NCBI GenBank assembly: GCA_023382385.1 | Contig: JAHDVH010000004.1 | Span: forward strand, 124,001-188,000 | Direction of reading: 5' to 3' | DNA length: 64,000 nucleotides | From: a bacterium | Lineage (GTDB): Bacteria > Electryoneota > RPQS01 | In this document: piece by piece, positions 45,361 to 55,600 of the stretch | Layout of the letters: each line of letters begins with the position of its first letter | Numbering within the stretch: position 1 is the stretch's first letter | Made by a program: the position numbers and the translations under genes | The notes under the pieces: generated by a model | The model's database searches: none | What the model saw: only the letters and a program-made list of their open reading frames with translations | Told to the model about the DNA's origin: nothing

Positions 45361-48300
45361 TTATGAATTTTGTTCCGTTGAATCCAACAATTGATCCGTG
45401 CCCGCGAGTTTCAGGTAGATATAGTAGAGCAGCGGAATAACGACAAGGGTGAGAGCCGTAGAAGCTATCACGCCGAAAATCAGCGAGACTGCCAAGCCCT
45501 GAAAAATCGGATCGAGGTAGATCACGCCCGCGCCGACGACCAGCGCCAGCGCAGTCAGCGTAATCGGACGGAAGCGTACCGCGCCGGCTTTTAAGACCGC
45601 GTCCTCGAGAGACTCGCCCGCGCGGATTTCCTGATTGATGAAATCCACGAGCAGGATCGAGTTGCGGACGACAATCCCGGAGAGCGCAATAAAACCAATC
45701 ATCGAGGTCGCCGTGAAGAATGTTCCGAGCAAGGCGTGACCGGGCAGAATTCCAATCAAAGTGAGTGGAATCGGCGCCATGATAATCAGAGGCGTAATAA
45801 ACGATCCGAACCAGCCCACGACGAGAACGTAGATCAGCAGCACCACGATACCGAAGGCCGCGCCCATATCGCGGAAGACTTCGTAGGTGATATGCCATTC
45901 ACCGTCCCACTTCAGCGCATACTCCTGACTGTTGGTCGGCATGTGCGTGGACATCACCGCAAGCTCAACGCCGCTCGGAGTCTTCACATCGGCGAGTCGC
46001 TCATTCATATTCATAATCCCATAGACCGGCGACTCTTCCGTGCCGGCGACTTCACCGAGCACGTAGGTGACCGGTTGGAGATTCTTGTGATAGATAAAGG
46101 ACTCGCGCTCTTTAGGAACTGTACGAACCAGTTCGCCAAGCGGCACAAGCTGGCCTTGTGCACCGTGCAGTTTCAAAGACGCCAGTTCATCCACGCGCGA
46201 ACGCTGCACGCGATCAAGTCTCAGAACAAGGGGAACGGCGGCTCGATCATCTTCAGCGTGAAGCAGTCCGGCCTCGGCACCGTTCAGTGCAACGCGCAGC
46301 GTGCGGGTGATGTGCTCAGGACTGATCCCGAGTGCCGCAGCTTTCTCCTGATCCACGACAAACTCCGCGAGCGGAGCCTGATCTTCAACCAGCCAATCCA
46401 CATCTACGATACCTTCAGTCTTCAGGAAAATATCTTTCACCTGCGCGGCCACTTGCTTGCGGCCTTCGCGGTCGGGTCCGTAGATTTCCGCCACCATAGT
46501 CGAGAGCACGGGCGGCCCCGGAGGAACTTCCGTTACTTTCAAGTTCACGCCATGCTTTTGGGCAATCGGCAACAACTCATTGCGGACTTCCTTGGCGATG
46601 TCGTGGCTTTCCTTATCGCGGAGATGCTTGTTGACAAGGTTGACCTGGATGTCCGCAACGTTTGAACCGGAACGCATGAAGTAGTAGCGCACGAGTCCGT
46701 TGAAGTTGAACGGCGCGGACGTGCCCACGTAAACTTGATAGTCCGTCACTTCAGGCATCGCGGTGAAGTGCTGCGCGATTTCGCGTGCGGCAGCATTCGT
46801 GCGCTCCAGCGAGAACTCCTCGGGGGCATCGATGACCACTTGAAGCTCACTCTTGTTGTCATAGGGCATCATCTTCACGACGACCCAACGCAGGGGAAAG
46901 AGCGCCATCGCCAGAAACAGGATTCCGACGACTCCGCCCAGTGCGAGCACCTGCTTCTTGCGATTCGCGAGCAACGGTTTCATGATCCGCGAATACATCT
47001 GCTGCAGCTTTCCCTCTTCCTGTGTTTCATCGTAATGATGATGTTGAGAGTCGACCGCTTTTGAACCGCCGAACAGGCGGTACGTCAGCCACGGAGAGAC
47101 AATGAACGCCACGAGCAGAGAGAAGAACATCGCAGCCGACGCGTTGACCGGAATCGGGCGCATGTAGGGTCCCATCAATCCTGAAACGAAGGCCAGCGGC
47201 AGAAGTGCGGCGATGACGGTTAACGTGGCAAGGATTGTAGGATTGCCCACTTCGTCAGTGCCAAAGATGGTCGCATGTTTGGCATTCGTCCAGCGGAGTT
47301 GATAGTGTCTATGAATGTTCTCCACCACGACGATGGCATCATCGACAAGAATACCGATGGAGAAGATGAGCGCGAAGAGGGTGACGCGGTTGAGCGTGTA
47401 ACCGAAGAAATAGCTTGCCGCGAGAGTCAAAGCCAGCGTGACGGGAACCGCGACAAGCACGACGATGGCCTCGCGACGACCCAGCATCAGCAGCATCAGC
47501 AGCACGACGGACACCGTAGCCAAGCCGACGTGAAGAATCAGTTCGTTGGACTTTTCCTTTGCGGTGAATCCATAGTCACGCGTCTTTGTGATGGTTACGT
47601 TGGAGGGAACGAGCGCGCCCTTCAATTCGTCCAAACGCGCATCGAGTTCGTGCACCAAGTCAATCGCATTCGTGCCGGGCTTTTTGGAGATCGCCAGCGT
47701 GATGGCCGGCGCGTCGATGCCCGCAACCGCGATGTCCTTTTCCTGTGCGGATGGACCACTACCCATCCAGACGTATTGAGCCGCCTCCTCGGGGCCATCC
47801 ACAACTTCAGCGACGTCACTCAAGTAGACTGGACGATTCTGATAGGTTGCGACCACGAGGCTGCGCACCTCATCGACGTTCTTGACGAATGCCCCAACCT
47901 GCACGTCCGTCGTGACATCGGCGGCGGTCATCTGCCCCGCCGGAAGTCTCCAATTGGCGCTGCTAATCGCGCCGTATGCTTGAAGAAGTGAGACGTGATA
48001 AGACGCGAGTTTGTCACGGTCGAAGGTCACGCGCACAACGCGTCGCTGTCCGCCAATCAACCAGGCTTGCGCCACGCGCGGATGCTGAATGACTTCGTTG
48101 CGCAGCTCGTCTGCTACTCGTCGCAGTTCGGTTGGGGATGACGTCGTGCTCCACAGCGTATACGCCAACGCGGGCACATCATCGATGGTGCGCGGTTTGA
48201 CGACCGGTTGTGTCGAACCTTGGGGCAATACCTCAGGGTGAGCCGCGAGTTTTGCATGGATGCGCGTGACCGCCTGATCGGGGTCTGTTCCGACATAGAA

Positions 48301-48678
48301 GCGGACGATGATCATGCCGCCCGAAGGCTGCGACGTGGAGTAGATATACTCAACGTTTTCGATTTCGTAAAGAACCTTCTCCAGCGGACTGACTACGCGG
48401 CGTTCAACTTCCTGTGCCGTAGCACCGGGCAGGCCGACTGTCACATCCACCATCGGAACTTTAATCTGAGGTTCCTCCTCGCGCGGAGTCACCATCAACG
48501 CCAGTGCACCGACAAGCAAAGACGCGACCACGAGCAGCGGCGTCAGTTTGGATTCAAGGAATGCAGCAGCAAGCCTTCCGGAAGCACCGATTTTGCGGCG
48601 GGAAAGTTTTTCGCGCTTCGCTTCGCGGCGGAGCGCTTCCATTTCATCCCGAATTTGTTCTGGACTGCGCTCACTCAT
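45361..48678 (-). CDS. RND-family efflux pump, inner-membrane subunit
   Basis: An 1105-residue RND transporter with 12 TM segments and two large periplasmic loops. A charged N-terminal extension (~35 residues, EALRREAKREKLSRRK) precedes TM1 (LTPLLVVASLLVGALALM). TM4 has the proton-relay pair in GILVDDAIVVVENIHRHY; KVPMVDVTVGLPGATAQEVE and the C-terminal GIVVRNSILLVDFINQEI are family features. A His-rich stretch (QHHHYDE) lies in the central cytoplasmic loop. Operon partners (PII-like, DUF2892, ArsR) suggest metal, sulfur-compound or redox-related efflux; the substrate is not known. Its start overlaps the adaptor stop by 4 bases. Confidence 0.88.
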   Translation of the reverse strand: MSERSPEQIRDEMEALRREAKREKLSRRKIGASGRLAAAFLESKLTPLLVVASLLVGALALMVTPREEEPQIKVPMVDVTVGLPGATAQEVERRVVSPLEKVLYEIENVEYIYSTSQPSGGMIIVRFYVGTDPDQAVTRIHAKLAAHPEVLPQGSTQPVVKPRTIDDVPALAYTLWSTTSSPTELRRVADELRNEVIQHPRVAQAWLIGGQRRVVRVTFDRDKLASYHVSLLQAYGAISSANWRLPAGQMTAADVTTDVQVGAFVKNVDEVRSLVVATYQNRPVYLSDVAEVVDGPEEAAQYVWMGSGPSAQEKDIAVAGIDAPAITLAISKKPGTNAIDLVHELDARLDELKGALVPSNVTITKTRDYGFTAKEKSNELILHVGLATVSVVLLMLLMLGRREAIVVLVAVPVTLALTLAASYFFGYTLNRVTLFALIFSIGILVDDAIVVVENIHRHYQLRWTNAKHATIFGTDEVGNPTILATLTVIAALLPLAFVSGLMGPYMRPIPVNASAAMFFSLLVAFIVSPWLTYRLFGGSKAVDSQHHHYDETQEEGKLQQMYSRIMKPLLANRKKQVLALGGVVGILFLAMALFPLRWVVVKMMPYDNKSELQVVIDAPEEFSLERTNAAAREIAQHFTAMPEVTDYQVYVGTSAPFNFNGLVRYYFMRSGSNVADIQVNLVNKHLRDKESHDIAKEVRNELLPIAQKHGVNLKVTEVPPGPPVLSTMVAEIYGPDREGRKQVAAQVKDIFLKTEGIVDVDWLVEDQAPLAEFVVDQEKAAALGISPEHITRTLRVALNGAEAGLLHAEDDRAAVPLVLRLDRVQRSRVDELASLKLHGAQGQLVPLGELVRTVPKERESFIYHKNLQPVTYVLGEVAGTEESPVYGIMNMNERLADVKTPSGVELAVMSTHMPTNSQEYALKWDGEWHITYEVFRDMGAAFGIVVLLIYVLVVGWFGSFITPLIIMAPIPLTLIGILPGHALLGTFFTATSMIGFIALSGIVVRNSILLVDFINQEIRAGESLEDAVLKAGAVRFRPITLTALALVVGAGVIYLDPIFQGLAVSLIFGVIASTALTLVVIPLLYYIYLKLAGTDQLLDSTEQNS

Positions 48679-49745
48679 CCATTCATCCTCTCAATTCGAG
48701 TGCCTTCAGGAATCACACCTGTGCGGTCCAACACCACCACTTCACCTGCCTGCACACCGGAGAGTACTTCTACGTCATTTCCTCGCACGCGGCCAACGGT
48801 TACTGCACGAGTCCGGGCTACGCCACTTTCGTCGACAGTAGTGACCAGTTGCAAGCCTCCGGTTTTCAGAACAGCCGATGCGGGAATGAGCAGTGCCGTA
48901 GTCGGTCCGCCGGGGATTTCAGCCGTTGCTGTAAAGCCAGCGGAGAGTGAATCGATATCGCTTAAGCGCGCCTTTACCGTAACTGAGTGCGTCATCGGAT
49001 CGGCAGAGGGGGCGATCTCAGTGATCACGGCTTCAACATTCTGCTGTGTGTGATCGAGTACGCAGGCAATCGGAGTACCAAGAGTCAATTGTGGAGCATC
49101 GCTCGCCCTGACATTGAAATGCAGGTCACGACCTTGCTTTGTTTGGACGCGGACCACAGGACGGCCCGGGCCGACAAGATCTCCGACGTTTACAAATTTC
49201 TCTACAATCACACCGTCGAACGGTGCGCGCAGCACGCTTTCATTGGCAACCGCACTTGCCTGTGCCACAGCACCCTGCGCCTGCTTGACTGCGCCCGCAG
49301 CGGTTTCCTGCTGCATGCGGGCCATGTCGAGTTCAAGCTGAGAGCAGGCCTTCGCTTCATAGAGAGACTCAAAGCGCTTGAGATTTCGTTCAGCAAGTGA
49401 CAGCGCGGCTTGTGCCTGCGCCAGAGCACCTTGCGCCTGCGCCAAACCGCCGTTGCTCATCTGCGGTTCAATTTCAATCAAGGCATCGCCCTTGCGGACG
49501 CGGTCGCCGAGTTTAACATGGTCGCGAACAACAGGACCCATTGCCCTGCTCGAGAGCACGGCATCGTCCTGAGCATGAATCGTTCCCCGCACTGCGATAA
49601 GGCGTGGAACGTTGCGTTCGGTGGCTTGCGCGGTTCGCGCTTGTATCGTTCTCGTCTCCGAAGGCACCAATTTGGCGTCGTGCGAGCAGCTTGCAAGCAG
49701 CATAGCGAGCGCTATTGTGGAGAAAATTATCAGTCGAGTGTTCAT
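48675..49745 (-). CDS. RND adaptor (membrane-fusion) lipoprotein
   Basis: A 356-residue periplasmic adaptor. MNTRLIIFSTIALAMLLASC gives a lipobox (Cys20). The mature protein has the lipoyl-like domain (AVRGTIHAQDDAVLSSRAMGPV ... KKGDALIEIEP-type stretch), a long Ala/Gln-rich coiled-coil hairpin (LAQAQGALAQAQAALSLAERNLKRFESLY), and the beta-barrel domain (VVRVQTKQGRDLHFNVRAS). It bridges the pump at 45361-48678 and the TolC-type channel, whose stop is 3 bases away. Confidence 0.87.
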   Translation of the reverse strand: MNTRLIIFSTIALAMLLASCSHDAKLVPSETRTIQARTAQATERNVPRLIAVRGTIHAQDDAVLSSRAMGPVVRDHVKLGDRVRKGDALIEIEPQMSNGGLAQAQGALAQAQAALSLAERNLKRFESLYEAKACSQLELDMARMQQETAAGAVKQAQGAVAQASAVANESVLRAPFDGVIVEKFVNVGDLVGPGRPVVRVQTKQGRDLHFNVRASDAPQLTLGTPIACVLDHTQQNVEAVITEIAPSADPMTHSVTVKARLSDIDSLSAGFTATAEIPGGPTTALLIPASAVLKTGGLQLVTTVDESGVARTRAVTVGRVRGNDVEVLSGVQAGEVVVLDRTGVIPEGTRIERMNG

Positions 49746-49748
49746 GGT

Positions 49749-51083
49749 TTATCTGTTGATGAGTGTGTGACCAGTAGCAAAGAGAATGCGATACTCAGCA
49801 AGAAGCTTGTCGTGACGCGACGTGAGTTCGCGGATTTCCAGTTCGCGCAGTGCAGTCTGTGCGTCCAGCAGGTCCGTCGTTTGCGCAACACCTTGCTCAT
49901 AGCGGGCTTCCGTTACACGCAGGTTCTCGCGCCCCGAATTCAACGCGGCGACCGCCGCCTCGTGACGCAGTTTGGCAGAAGCGTGTTCCGCGTACGCCTG
50001 TCGCACTTCCAGTTTAATGCCTTCCGAGAAACGGTGGACATCTTCTTCTCCAGCACGGGCATCGAGGATTGCTTTCTGTGTCGCATGACGATCCGCTCCG
50101 CCGCGAAAGAGATTCAGTTTGGCCTGACCCATAATGGCCCATGACTCGCCGTTGTCGCCGAAGAGTTTGTCATCGTACCAATCATAGTGGGCTGTGATGC
50201 CAATTTGAGGAAGAAACCCTGAGCGCGCTGCTGTCACTTCGGCTTTGCCTGCTGAGAGCTTCTCGCGAGCTGCGAGGTAATCAGGCCGCTGTTCGAGTGC
50301 GTTCTGAAGAGCTTGTTCCATTTCGAAGTTAGGGATTCCTGCGTCTTCCGGATCCGCGAGAGTGACGGGTTCGTCTTGCGGACGTCCGCGATGGAAGTTC
50401 AGTGCGGCGAGGGCGAGTAGCGCTTGTTCATCTGCGCGTGTTTTGTACTCACGCATTTCGGCTACGTATACTTCCGCGCGCAGAATGTCAGAGGGTGCGA
50501 GCATACCTTGATTGAAATACTCACGTGCACGCTGCAAATGCGATTCGGACGTCGCAAGCGAGCGCCGCATGAGATCCTGATATTCGCGCGCCTTGTTAAG
50601 ATTGATCCAGGCCTGTGCCGCATCCAGGGCGACGACTTCACGGGTGCGTTCTTCTTCATGGCCCGCCGCTCTGGCCATTCGACGAGCCTGCAGGGTGCGC
50701 GCATGCAACATCCCGCCGGCAAAGACTGGAAGTGTCGCTTCAGCGCGTGTCATGTACGTGTTGAGCGGCTCGGGGTTGTTCGGATCGTTTGCCGGATTGC
50801 CGAACTCCTGCATACTGAAGCGTTCCTGATTCATTTGAAAGGCGAACGCTTCAGCCGGATTGCTGGTTCGGATGAAGGACTCCGAGATGTCGACGGAGGG
50901 CAGACGATAGCCCACAGCCTGTCGAGCTTGTGCTCGTGCCGCCTGAGTTCGTGCCTCTGCGGCCTTAAGTTGTGGATGATTGCTGGCAGCTTCACGCATC
51001 GCTTCATGGATCGTCAGCGGATCCTGTGCAACGGCCAGTGTGGGCAGCATCAGAATTGTGAGAAGAAGTTGTCTTGTTGTCAT
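49749..51083 (-). CDS. TolC-family outer-membrane efflux channel
   Basis: A 444-residue channel of the outer-membrane-factor family: signal peptide (MTTRQLLLTILMLPTLAVA), then two repeats of the coiled-coil/barrel unit with ALQNALEQRPDYLAAREKLSAGKAEVTAARSGFLPQIGI and QAYAEHASAKLRHEAAVAALNSGRENLRVTEARYEQG. First gene of a six-gene operon ending in arsR-type. It may also serve the divergent RND pair at 51470-55707, which has no channel of its own. Confidence 0.87.
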   Translation of the reverse strand: MTTRQLLLTILMLPTLAVAQDPLTIHEAMREAASNHPQLKAAEARTQAARAQARQAVGYRLPSVDISESFIRTSNPAEAFAFQMNQERFSMQEFGNPANDPNNPEPLNTYMTRAEATLPVFAGGMLHARTLQARRMARAAGHEEERTREVVALDAAQAWINLNKAREYQDLMRRSLATSESHLQRAREYFNQGMLAPSDILRAEVYVAEMREYKTRADEQALLALAALNFHRGRPQDEPVTLADPEDAGIPNFEMEQALQNALEQRPDYLAAREKLSAGKAEVTAARSGFLPQIGITAHYDWYDDKLFGDNGESWAIMGQAKLNLFRGGADRHATQKAILDARAGEEDVHRFSEGIKLEVRQAYAEHASAKLRHEAAVAALNSGRENLRVTEARYEQGVAQTTDLLDAQTALRELEIRELTSRHDKLLAEYRILFATGHTLINR

Positions 51084-51089
51084 AATTGG

Positions 51090-51103
51090 TATATGGTCAT
51101 ATA
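51090..51103. promoter_or_regulatory. Candidate ArsR-type operator
   Basis: TATATGGTCATATA is an inverted repeat with 6-bp arms and a GT centre. It lies seven bases upstream of the TolC start codon and just downstream of the predicted transcription start, where a repressor would block initiation. AT-rich imperfect palindromes are typical ArsR/SmtB sites. Binding is inferred. Confidence 0.45.
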
Positions 51104-51113
51104 TCTATTTAGT

Positions 51114-51142
51114 AATATAATGAACGCAAATGCTGTTTGCAA
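51114..51142 (-). promoter_or_regulatory. Sigma70-type promoter of the TolC-RND-ArsR operon
   Basis: On the minus strand, TTGCAA (51142-51137), a 17-base spacer and TATATT (51119-51114). Transcription should start near 51107, 24 bases before the TolC ATG. The same TATATT -10 and 17-base spacing occur at the promoter of the Rrf2-moaA genes. Confidence 0.6.
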
Positions 51143-51298
51143 GTTCCCGATTGCCTCATGGAAAGTATTTATTACTGTATTTATTGAGTTTATGAAATCT
51201 TAGGCGTCAATCGAGAGGCTTTTCAGGCCTCTAAGTGTCCCAGAATCGAAACTCGAACGCTGGTAGATCGGAGGCGCGCGTCAAAGAGGAAGGTGATT

Positions 51299-51403
51299 AT
51301 GGCAAAGAAAGTATTCAGCCTGAAGGCTTATCTTACTATTTTTATTGTTTTTCCAAATCCAAACTGCATTTTCTGTCGGGGAGACTGTGTTTTACTTCAG
51401 TAG
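51299..51403 (+). CDS. Possible small hydrophobic peptide (34 aa)
   Basis: ATG at 51299 follows the strong ribosome site GAGGAAGGTG; the frame ends at TAG 51401-51403. The peptide starts MAKKVFSLKAYLTIFIVF, a basic N-terminus plus a hydrophobic segment, and ends with CIFCRGDC, three closely spaced cysteines. It could be a leader peptide or a small membrane or metal-binding protein upstream of the RND adaptor. Its small size makes chance a serious alternative. Confidence 0.3.
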   Translation: MAKKVFSLKAYLTIFIVFPNPNCIFCRGDCVLLQ

Positions 51404-51469
51404 TTTAATTAACTTGGGATACCACTCAGGCAAAATTTCCATCCTTATATATAGGCACTCTCCGATACC

Positions 51470-52612
51470 ATGCGACAATTCTGGTCCAGCCTCCTCCTGA
51501 CTTCGCTAACTTCCTTTCTTCTGCTGGGCTGCTCCTCATCCGGGGGGAGCTCGAGCGGAGGCAAACGTCCGCCGTTAGCTTTTCCTGTTGAGATCGAGAC
51601 TATTTCGGCCCGAAGCACCGACCTCGTTGTGCGAGCCGTCGGATCCGTTGAAGCTTTCGAAATTGTCCCTGTCACCGCCCGTGTCTCCGGAACTGTACAG
51701 AGAGTAAAGTTCAAGGAAGGCGAATCAGTGCGCGCAGGTGAAGGGCTTGTCGATATTGAACTCGAGCGGTACGAACTTGCATTGAAGTCCGCCGAAGCGA
51801 CTTTTGAAAAAGCCAAGGCTACTTTACGCGAGGTCGAAGCTGGATTGGCGCGGCGCATGGACATTCAAGGCAAGAATCCCGGATTTGTCAGCGCAGAGGA
51901 CTTGGATAACTGGCAGACACGCGCACTCGGTGCACGTGCAGATTCCGCCAACGCTGCGGCAAGCTATGAACTCGCAAAGCTTAACTATCGTGATGCGCAT
52001 GTTGAAGCTCCGGTAAACGGTGTCATACAGTCGCGCCTTGTTCGAACAGGACAGTACCTGCAAGTCGGAGCAACAGTTGCTACGATGGTGAGGAGAGATC
52101 CGCTTTTGCTCAAGTTCTCGATTCCAGTGCAAGAGGCACAGGCAGTCCGGCAGGGTCAGGAGGCAGTTTTCACGGTTGGCGGCAGCAAAGATACGCTGCG
52201 AGCAAGAGTCATGGCTGTATCCGAGTCGGCCAATCCCGAGACAAGAATGGTCAACGTGACTGCGGAAGTTCTGCGCGACTACGCAGATCGTTTGCAGCCC
52301 GGAGTATTCGCCGAAGTGGCCGTGCTCTTAGGTGAGACAAAGCAGCTGCCGGTCATTCCGCAGGTGAGTATTCGGCCAAGTGAGGAAGGATTTCTGGCAT
52401 TCATCGTTGAAGACTCGGTTGCCAGAAAGCGAGTGCTTAGATTGGGATTGCAGACTCACGACGGGCTGGTAGAAGTCCTCGACGGGTTGAGTATTGGCGA
52501 GACGCTGGTCGTCCGTGGCGCAGAAGCGCTCAACGACGGATCAAAGATTCGCGTTGCGAGCGGGAAAGCCCGCACAGAGTCTAACACCGATACGGGTGGT
52601 GTGAAGTCATGA
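51470..52612 (+). CDS. RND adaptor lipoprotein (second system)
   Basis: A 380-residue membrane-fusion protein. The signal ends in FLLLGC (Cys21), followed by a Ser/Gly linker. It has a lipoyl-like domain (VVRAVGSVEAFEIVPVTARVSGTV), a short coiled coil (YELALKSAEATFEKAKATLREVEAGLARR), the second lipoyl half (LNYRDAHVEAPVNGVIQSRLVRTGQYLQVG) and a barrel domain. It overlaps the pump gene by 4 bases (ATGA), giving a classical HAE-type adaptor/pump pair. The substrate is unknown; drugs, bile-like compounds or lipids are family possibilities. Confidence 0.87.
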   Translation: MRQFWSSLLLTSLTSFLLLGCSSSGGSSSGGKRPPLAFPVEIETISARSTDLVVRAVGSVEAFEIVPVTARVSGTVQRVKFKEGESVRAGEGLVDIELERYELALKSAEATFEKAKATLREVEAGLARRMDIQGKNPGFVSAEDLDNWQTRALGARADSANAAASYELAKLNYRDAHVEAPVNGVIQSRLVRTGQYLQVGATVATMVRRDPLLLKFSIPVQEAQAVRQGQEAVFTVGGSKDTLRARVMAVSESANPETRMVNVTAEVLRDYADRLQPGVFAEVAVLLGETKQLPVIPQVSIRPSEEGFLAFIVEDSVARKRVLRLGLQTHDGLVEVLDGLSIGETLVVRGAEALNDGSKIRVASGKARTESNTDTGGVKS

Positions 52613-55600
52613 ACATAACCGAAGTCTGCGTTCGCAAACCCGTCTTTGCCTGGATGCTCATGGCAGGCATTGTGCTGTTTGGCATCATCGCTTTGTCACG
52701 CATCGGCATCAGTCAATTCCCCGATGTGGACTTCCCGACAATTACCGTAAGCACCTCGTGGGAAGGTGCCGCTCCGGAAGTCATCGAGCACGATGTCGTT
52801 GAAGTGATTGAAGAAGCCGTCGCTCAAGTGGAAGGCGTTCGCAGCATTACGTCGACCTCACGGCAAGGCAGCGCAAATGTCACGGTCGAACTTGATCTTT
52901 CACGTGACGTCGATCTCGCGCTGCAGGATGTACAGACAAAAGTCGCCCGTGCCGCGCGCAGACTTCCGAACGACATCGATCCGCCCACGGTCAGCAAGTC
53001 GAACCCCGAAGACAATCCCATTATGTGGATTGGACTTTCCGGTCCTTTTCCGCAACAGCTGCTGTCCGACGTCGCACGCTATCAGATTCGAGACAAACTT
53101 CAAACGATTCCGGGAGTCGGTGAAATCAATCTCGGCGGCTGGCTCGATCGGAACATTCGTATTTGGATTGATGCCGCCAAACTTGACGCAAAGGGTCTGA
53201 CTGTCAGCGACGTTGTGAGCGCACTGCGTCGCGAACACGTAGAACTACCTGCAGGGAGATTGGAAAACAGTGGACGCGAAGTCAGTGTGCGAGTCATGGG
53301 CGAGGCGCTTGACCTGAAAGCCCTTAATGACATCGTCGTGCGCGACACGCCCGGTGCGGAAGTCTATTTGCGGGACGTGGCGATCGTCGAGGACGGATTC
53401 GAGGATGTGCGCAGGCTGACACGTGTTAATGGCAGTCCTGCTATGGGGATGGGAATCCGCAAGCAGCGCGGCGCGAACGCGGTGGCGGTTGCGGAAGCGG
53501 TCAAAGCACAAATGGCGGAGATCCGCAAGACGCTCCCTGACGGCATGGAGCTTGAAGTAAATTTTGACTCCACTGTATTCATCGCGGAATCCGTCCACGA
53601 GATTCAGCTCGAATTAATCCTATCGGTCATCCTGACGGCGTTAGTGTGCTGGCTGTTTCTGGGTTCGATGTCGAACGCGATCAACGTGATTCTTGCAATT
53701 CCGATGTCGCTACTCGGAACAATTGCCGTGATTTACTTTCTCGGCTTCACGTTGAACACATTCACATTGCTCGGTTTGGCGCTGGCGGTGGGAATTGTCG
53801 TCGACGACGCAATCATGGTGCTCGAGAATATCGTTCGACACGCCGAGATGGGCAAAGATCGCGTGACTGCAGCACTCGAGGGCACAAAAGAAATCACATT
53901 TTCGGCGTTTTCCGCAACACTTGCGGTGGTGGCGATCTTTGTGCCTGTCGTATTCATGGAGGGCGTGATTGGCCGATTCTTCCTTCAGTTCGGCGTGACC
54001 CTGTGCGTTGCAATCCTATTGTCCTATCTTGAGGCCGTCACGCTGGCACCTGCGCGATGCGCGCAAATTCTTGATGTATCGCGCGAAAACCGAAACCGCC
54101 TGGCTGCATGGGCAGACCGCGTCTTTAGCAAGTCGGAAAAAGGTTATGCGCGCTGGCTTAACAAGGCATTGCGCCGTCCCGGGTTGATACTCTCTGGCGC
54201 GTTGACGATCTTTCTGGCGTCCATGATTGTTCTCAAACTCCTGCCCAGTGAATTTGTTCCATCGCAGGATCAAAGCCGCCTGATGGTGCGTTTACAAACG
54301 GCTGTCAGTTCGAGCATCAACGAGACGGACAATTTGTTCCAGAAGGTTGAAGAGAAGATTGAGAAGTATCCTGAGATTCGGCGTTCACTTGCGTTGGTCG
54401 GAGGATTTGGCGGCAGCCAAAGCGGCGGGGTGATTTTCGTAACACTCGCACCACCTCGCGAGCGGACGCAGACACAAGCGGAGTTTGCCGCCATGCTCCG
54501 CCGTGACTTGAACAGCATTCCGGGTGTGCGGGCAGTCGTGCAGGACCTTTCGCAGCAGGGCTTTACGGCACAGCGCGGATTTCCCGTCGAATTTGCGCTG
54601 CTTGGACCGGACTGGAAGACGCTGGAGCATCTGAGTAGTGATGTCATACAAAAACTGAATGCCAGCGGACTCGTGGTCGACGTTGACTCGGACTATCGAA
54701 TCGGTGTGCCGGAGCTGAGAATTCAACCAGATCGCGCGCGCTGCGCAGACTTGGGAATTTCTGTGGAGGATGTGGCGACCGCGATAAATTCGCTCATCGG
54801 CGGCGAGCGTGTCGGAAAGTACAGCGCAGGCGGCCGCAGAGTAGATGTTCGCATGCGCTTGCTCGCGGAACAGCGCCGCAGTGTGCAGGACATCTCGCGC
54901 TTGCGTGTGCGCAGCAGATCGGGCGAATTGATACCATTATCGTCCCTTATCGCTTATGAAGAACTGCCCGCGTTGCAGGCCATTACACGAAAGGATCGTG
55001 AGCGCGCCATCAGCGTCTTTGCAAATGTTGCTCCCGGCTATTCACAGCAAGAGGCTATCGCATTCGTTGAGCAACTGACGGATGACCTGCCACCGGGGTA
55101 CCGCACGCAGCTTAGCGGTTCGAGTGTCGCTTTCAAGGAGTCTTTCTCGGGTCTTGTTTTCGCATTGATTATGGGCATCATGGTCGCCTACATGGTGCTG
55201 GCATCGCAATTCAATTCGTTCAGTCATCCGATCACTATATTGACCATTCTGCCGCTCTCTGTGGTCGGCGCGGCTGCCGCGTTGCTCATCGCAGGGAAGT
55301 CTCTGAATATTTTCAGTATGATCGGGCTTCTATTGCTGATGGGAATTGTCAAGAAGAACTCGATAATTCTGGTTGACTACGCAAACCAGAGGCGAAGCCG
55401 CGCCGCCGGAGCACTTGAAGCCATGAAACAGGCAGGGCCGATTCGTCTGCGTCCTATCTTGATGACCTCCATTGCAACGATGATGGCGGCAATTCCACCC
55501 GCGCTTGGATTGGGACCCGGCACCGAGATCAGATCACCGATGGCCATTGCGGTAATCGGTGGTGTGTTGGTCTCAACAGCATTAAGCTTGTTTGTCGTGC

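Larger units (their letters stand above)
51084..51469. other. 386-bp divergent regulatory region between two RND operons
   Basis: It holds the minus-strand promoter and palindrome of the TolC operon (51090-51142), a 6-bp hairpin AGAGGC / GCCTCT at 51214-51232, and a 34-codon open frame with a good ribosome site (51299-51403). No clear promoter was found for the plus-strand pair; a TATATA lies at 51448-51453 without a good -35 box. Confidence 0.5.

Noticed and set aside
45736-46665. 309-residue open frame opposite the RND pump
   Set aside because: Antisense to conserved RND sequence; no start context or domain.
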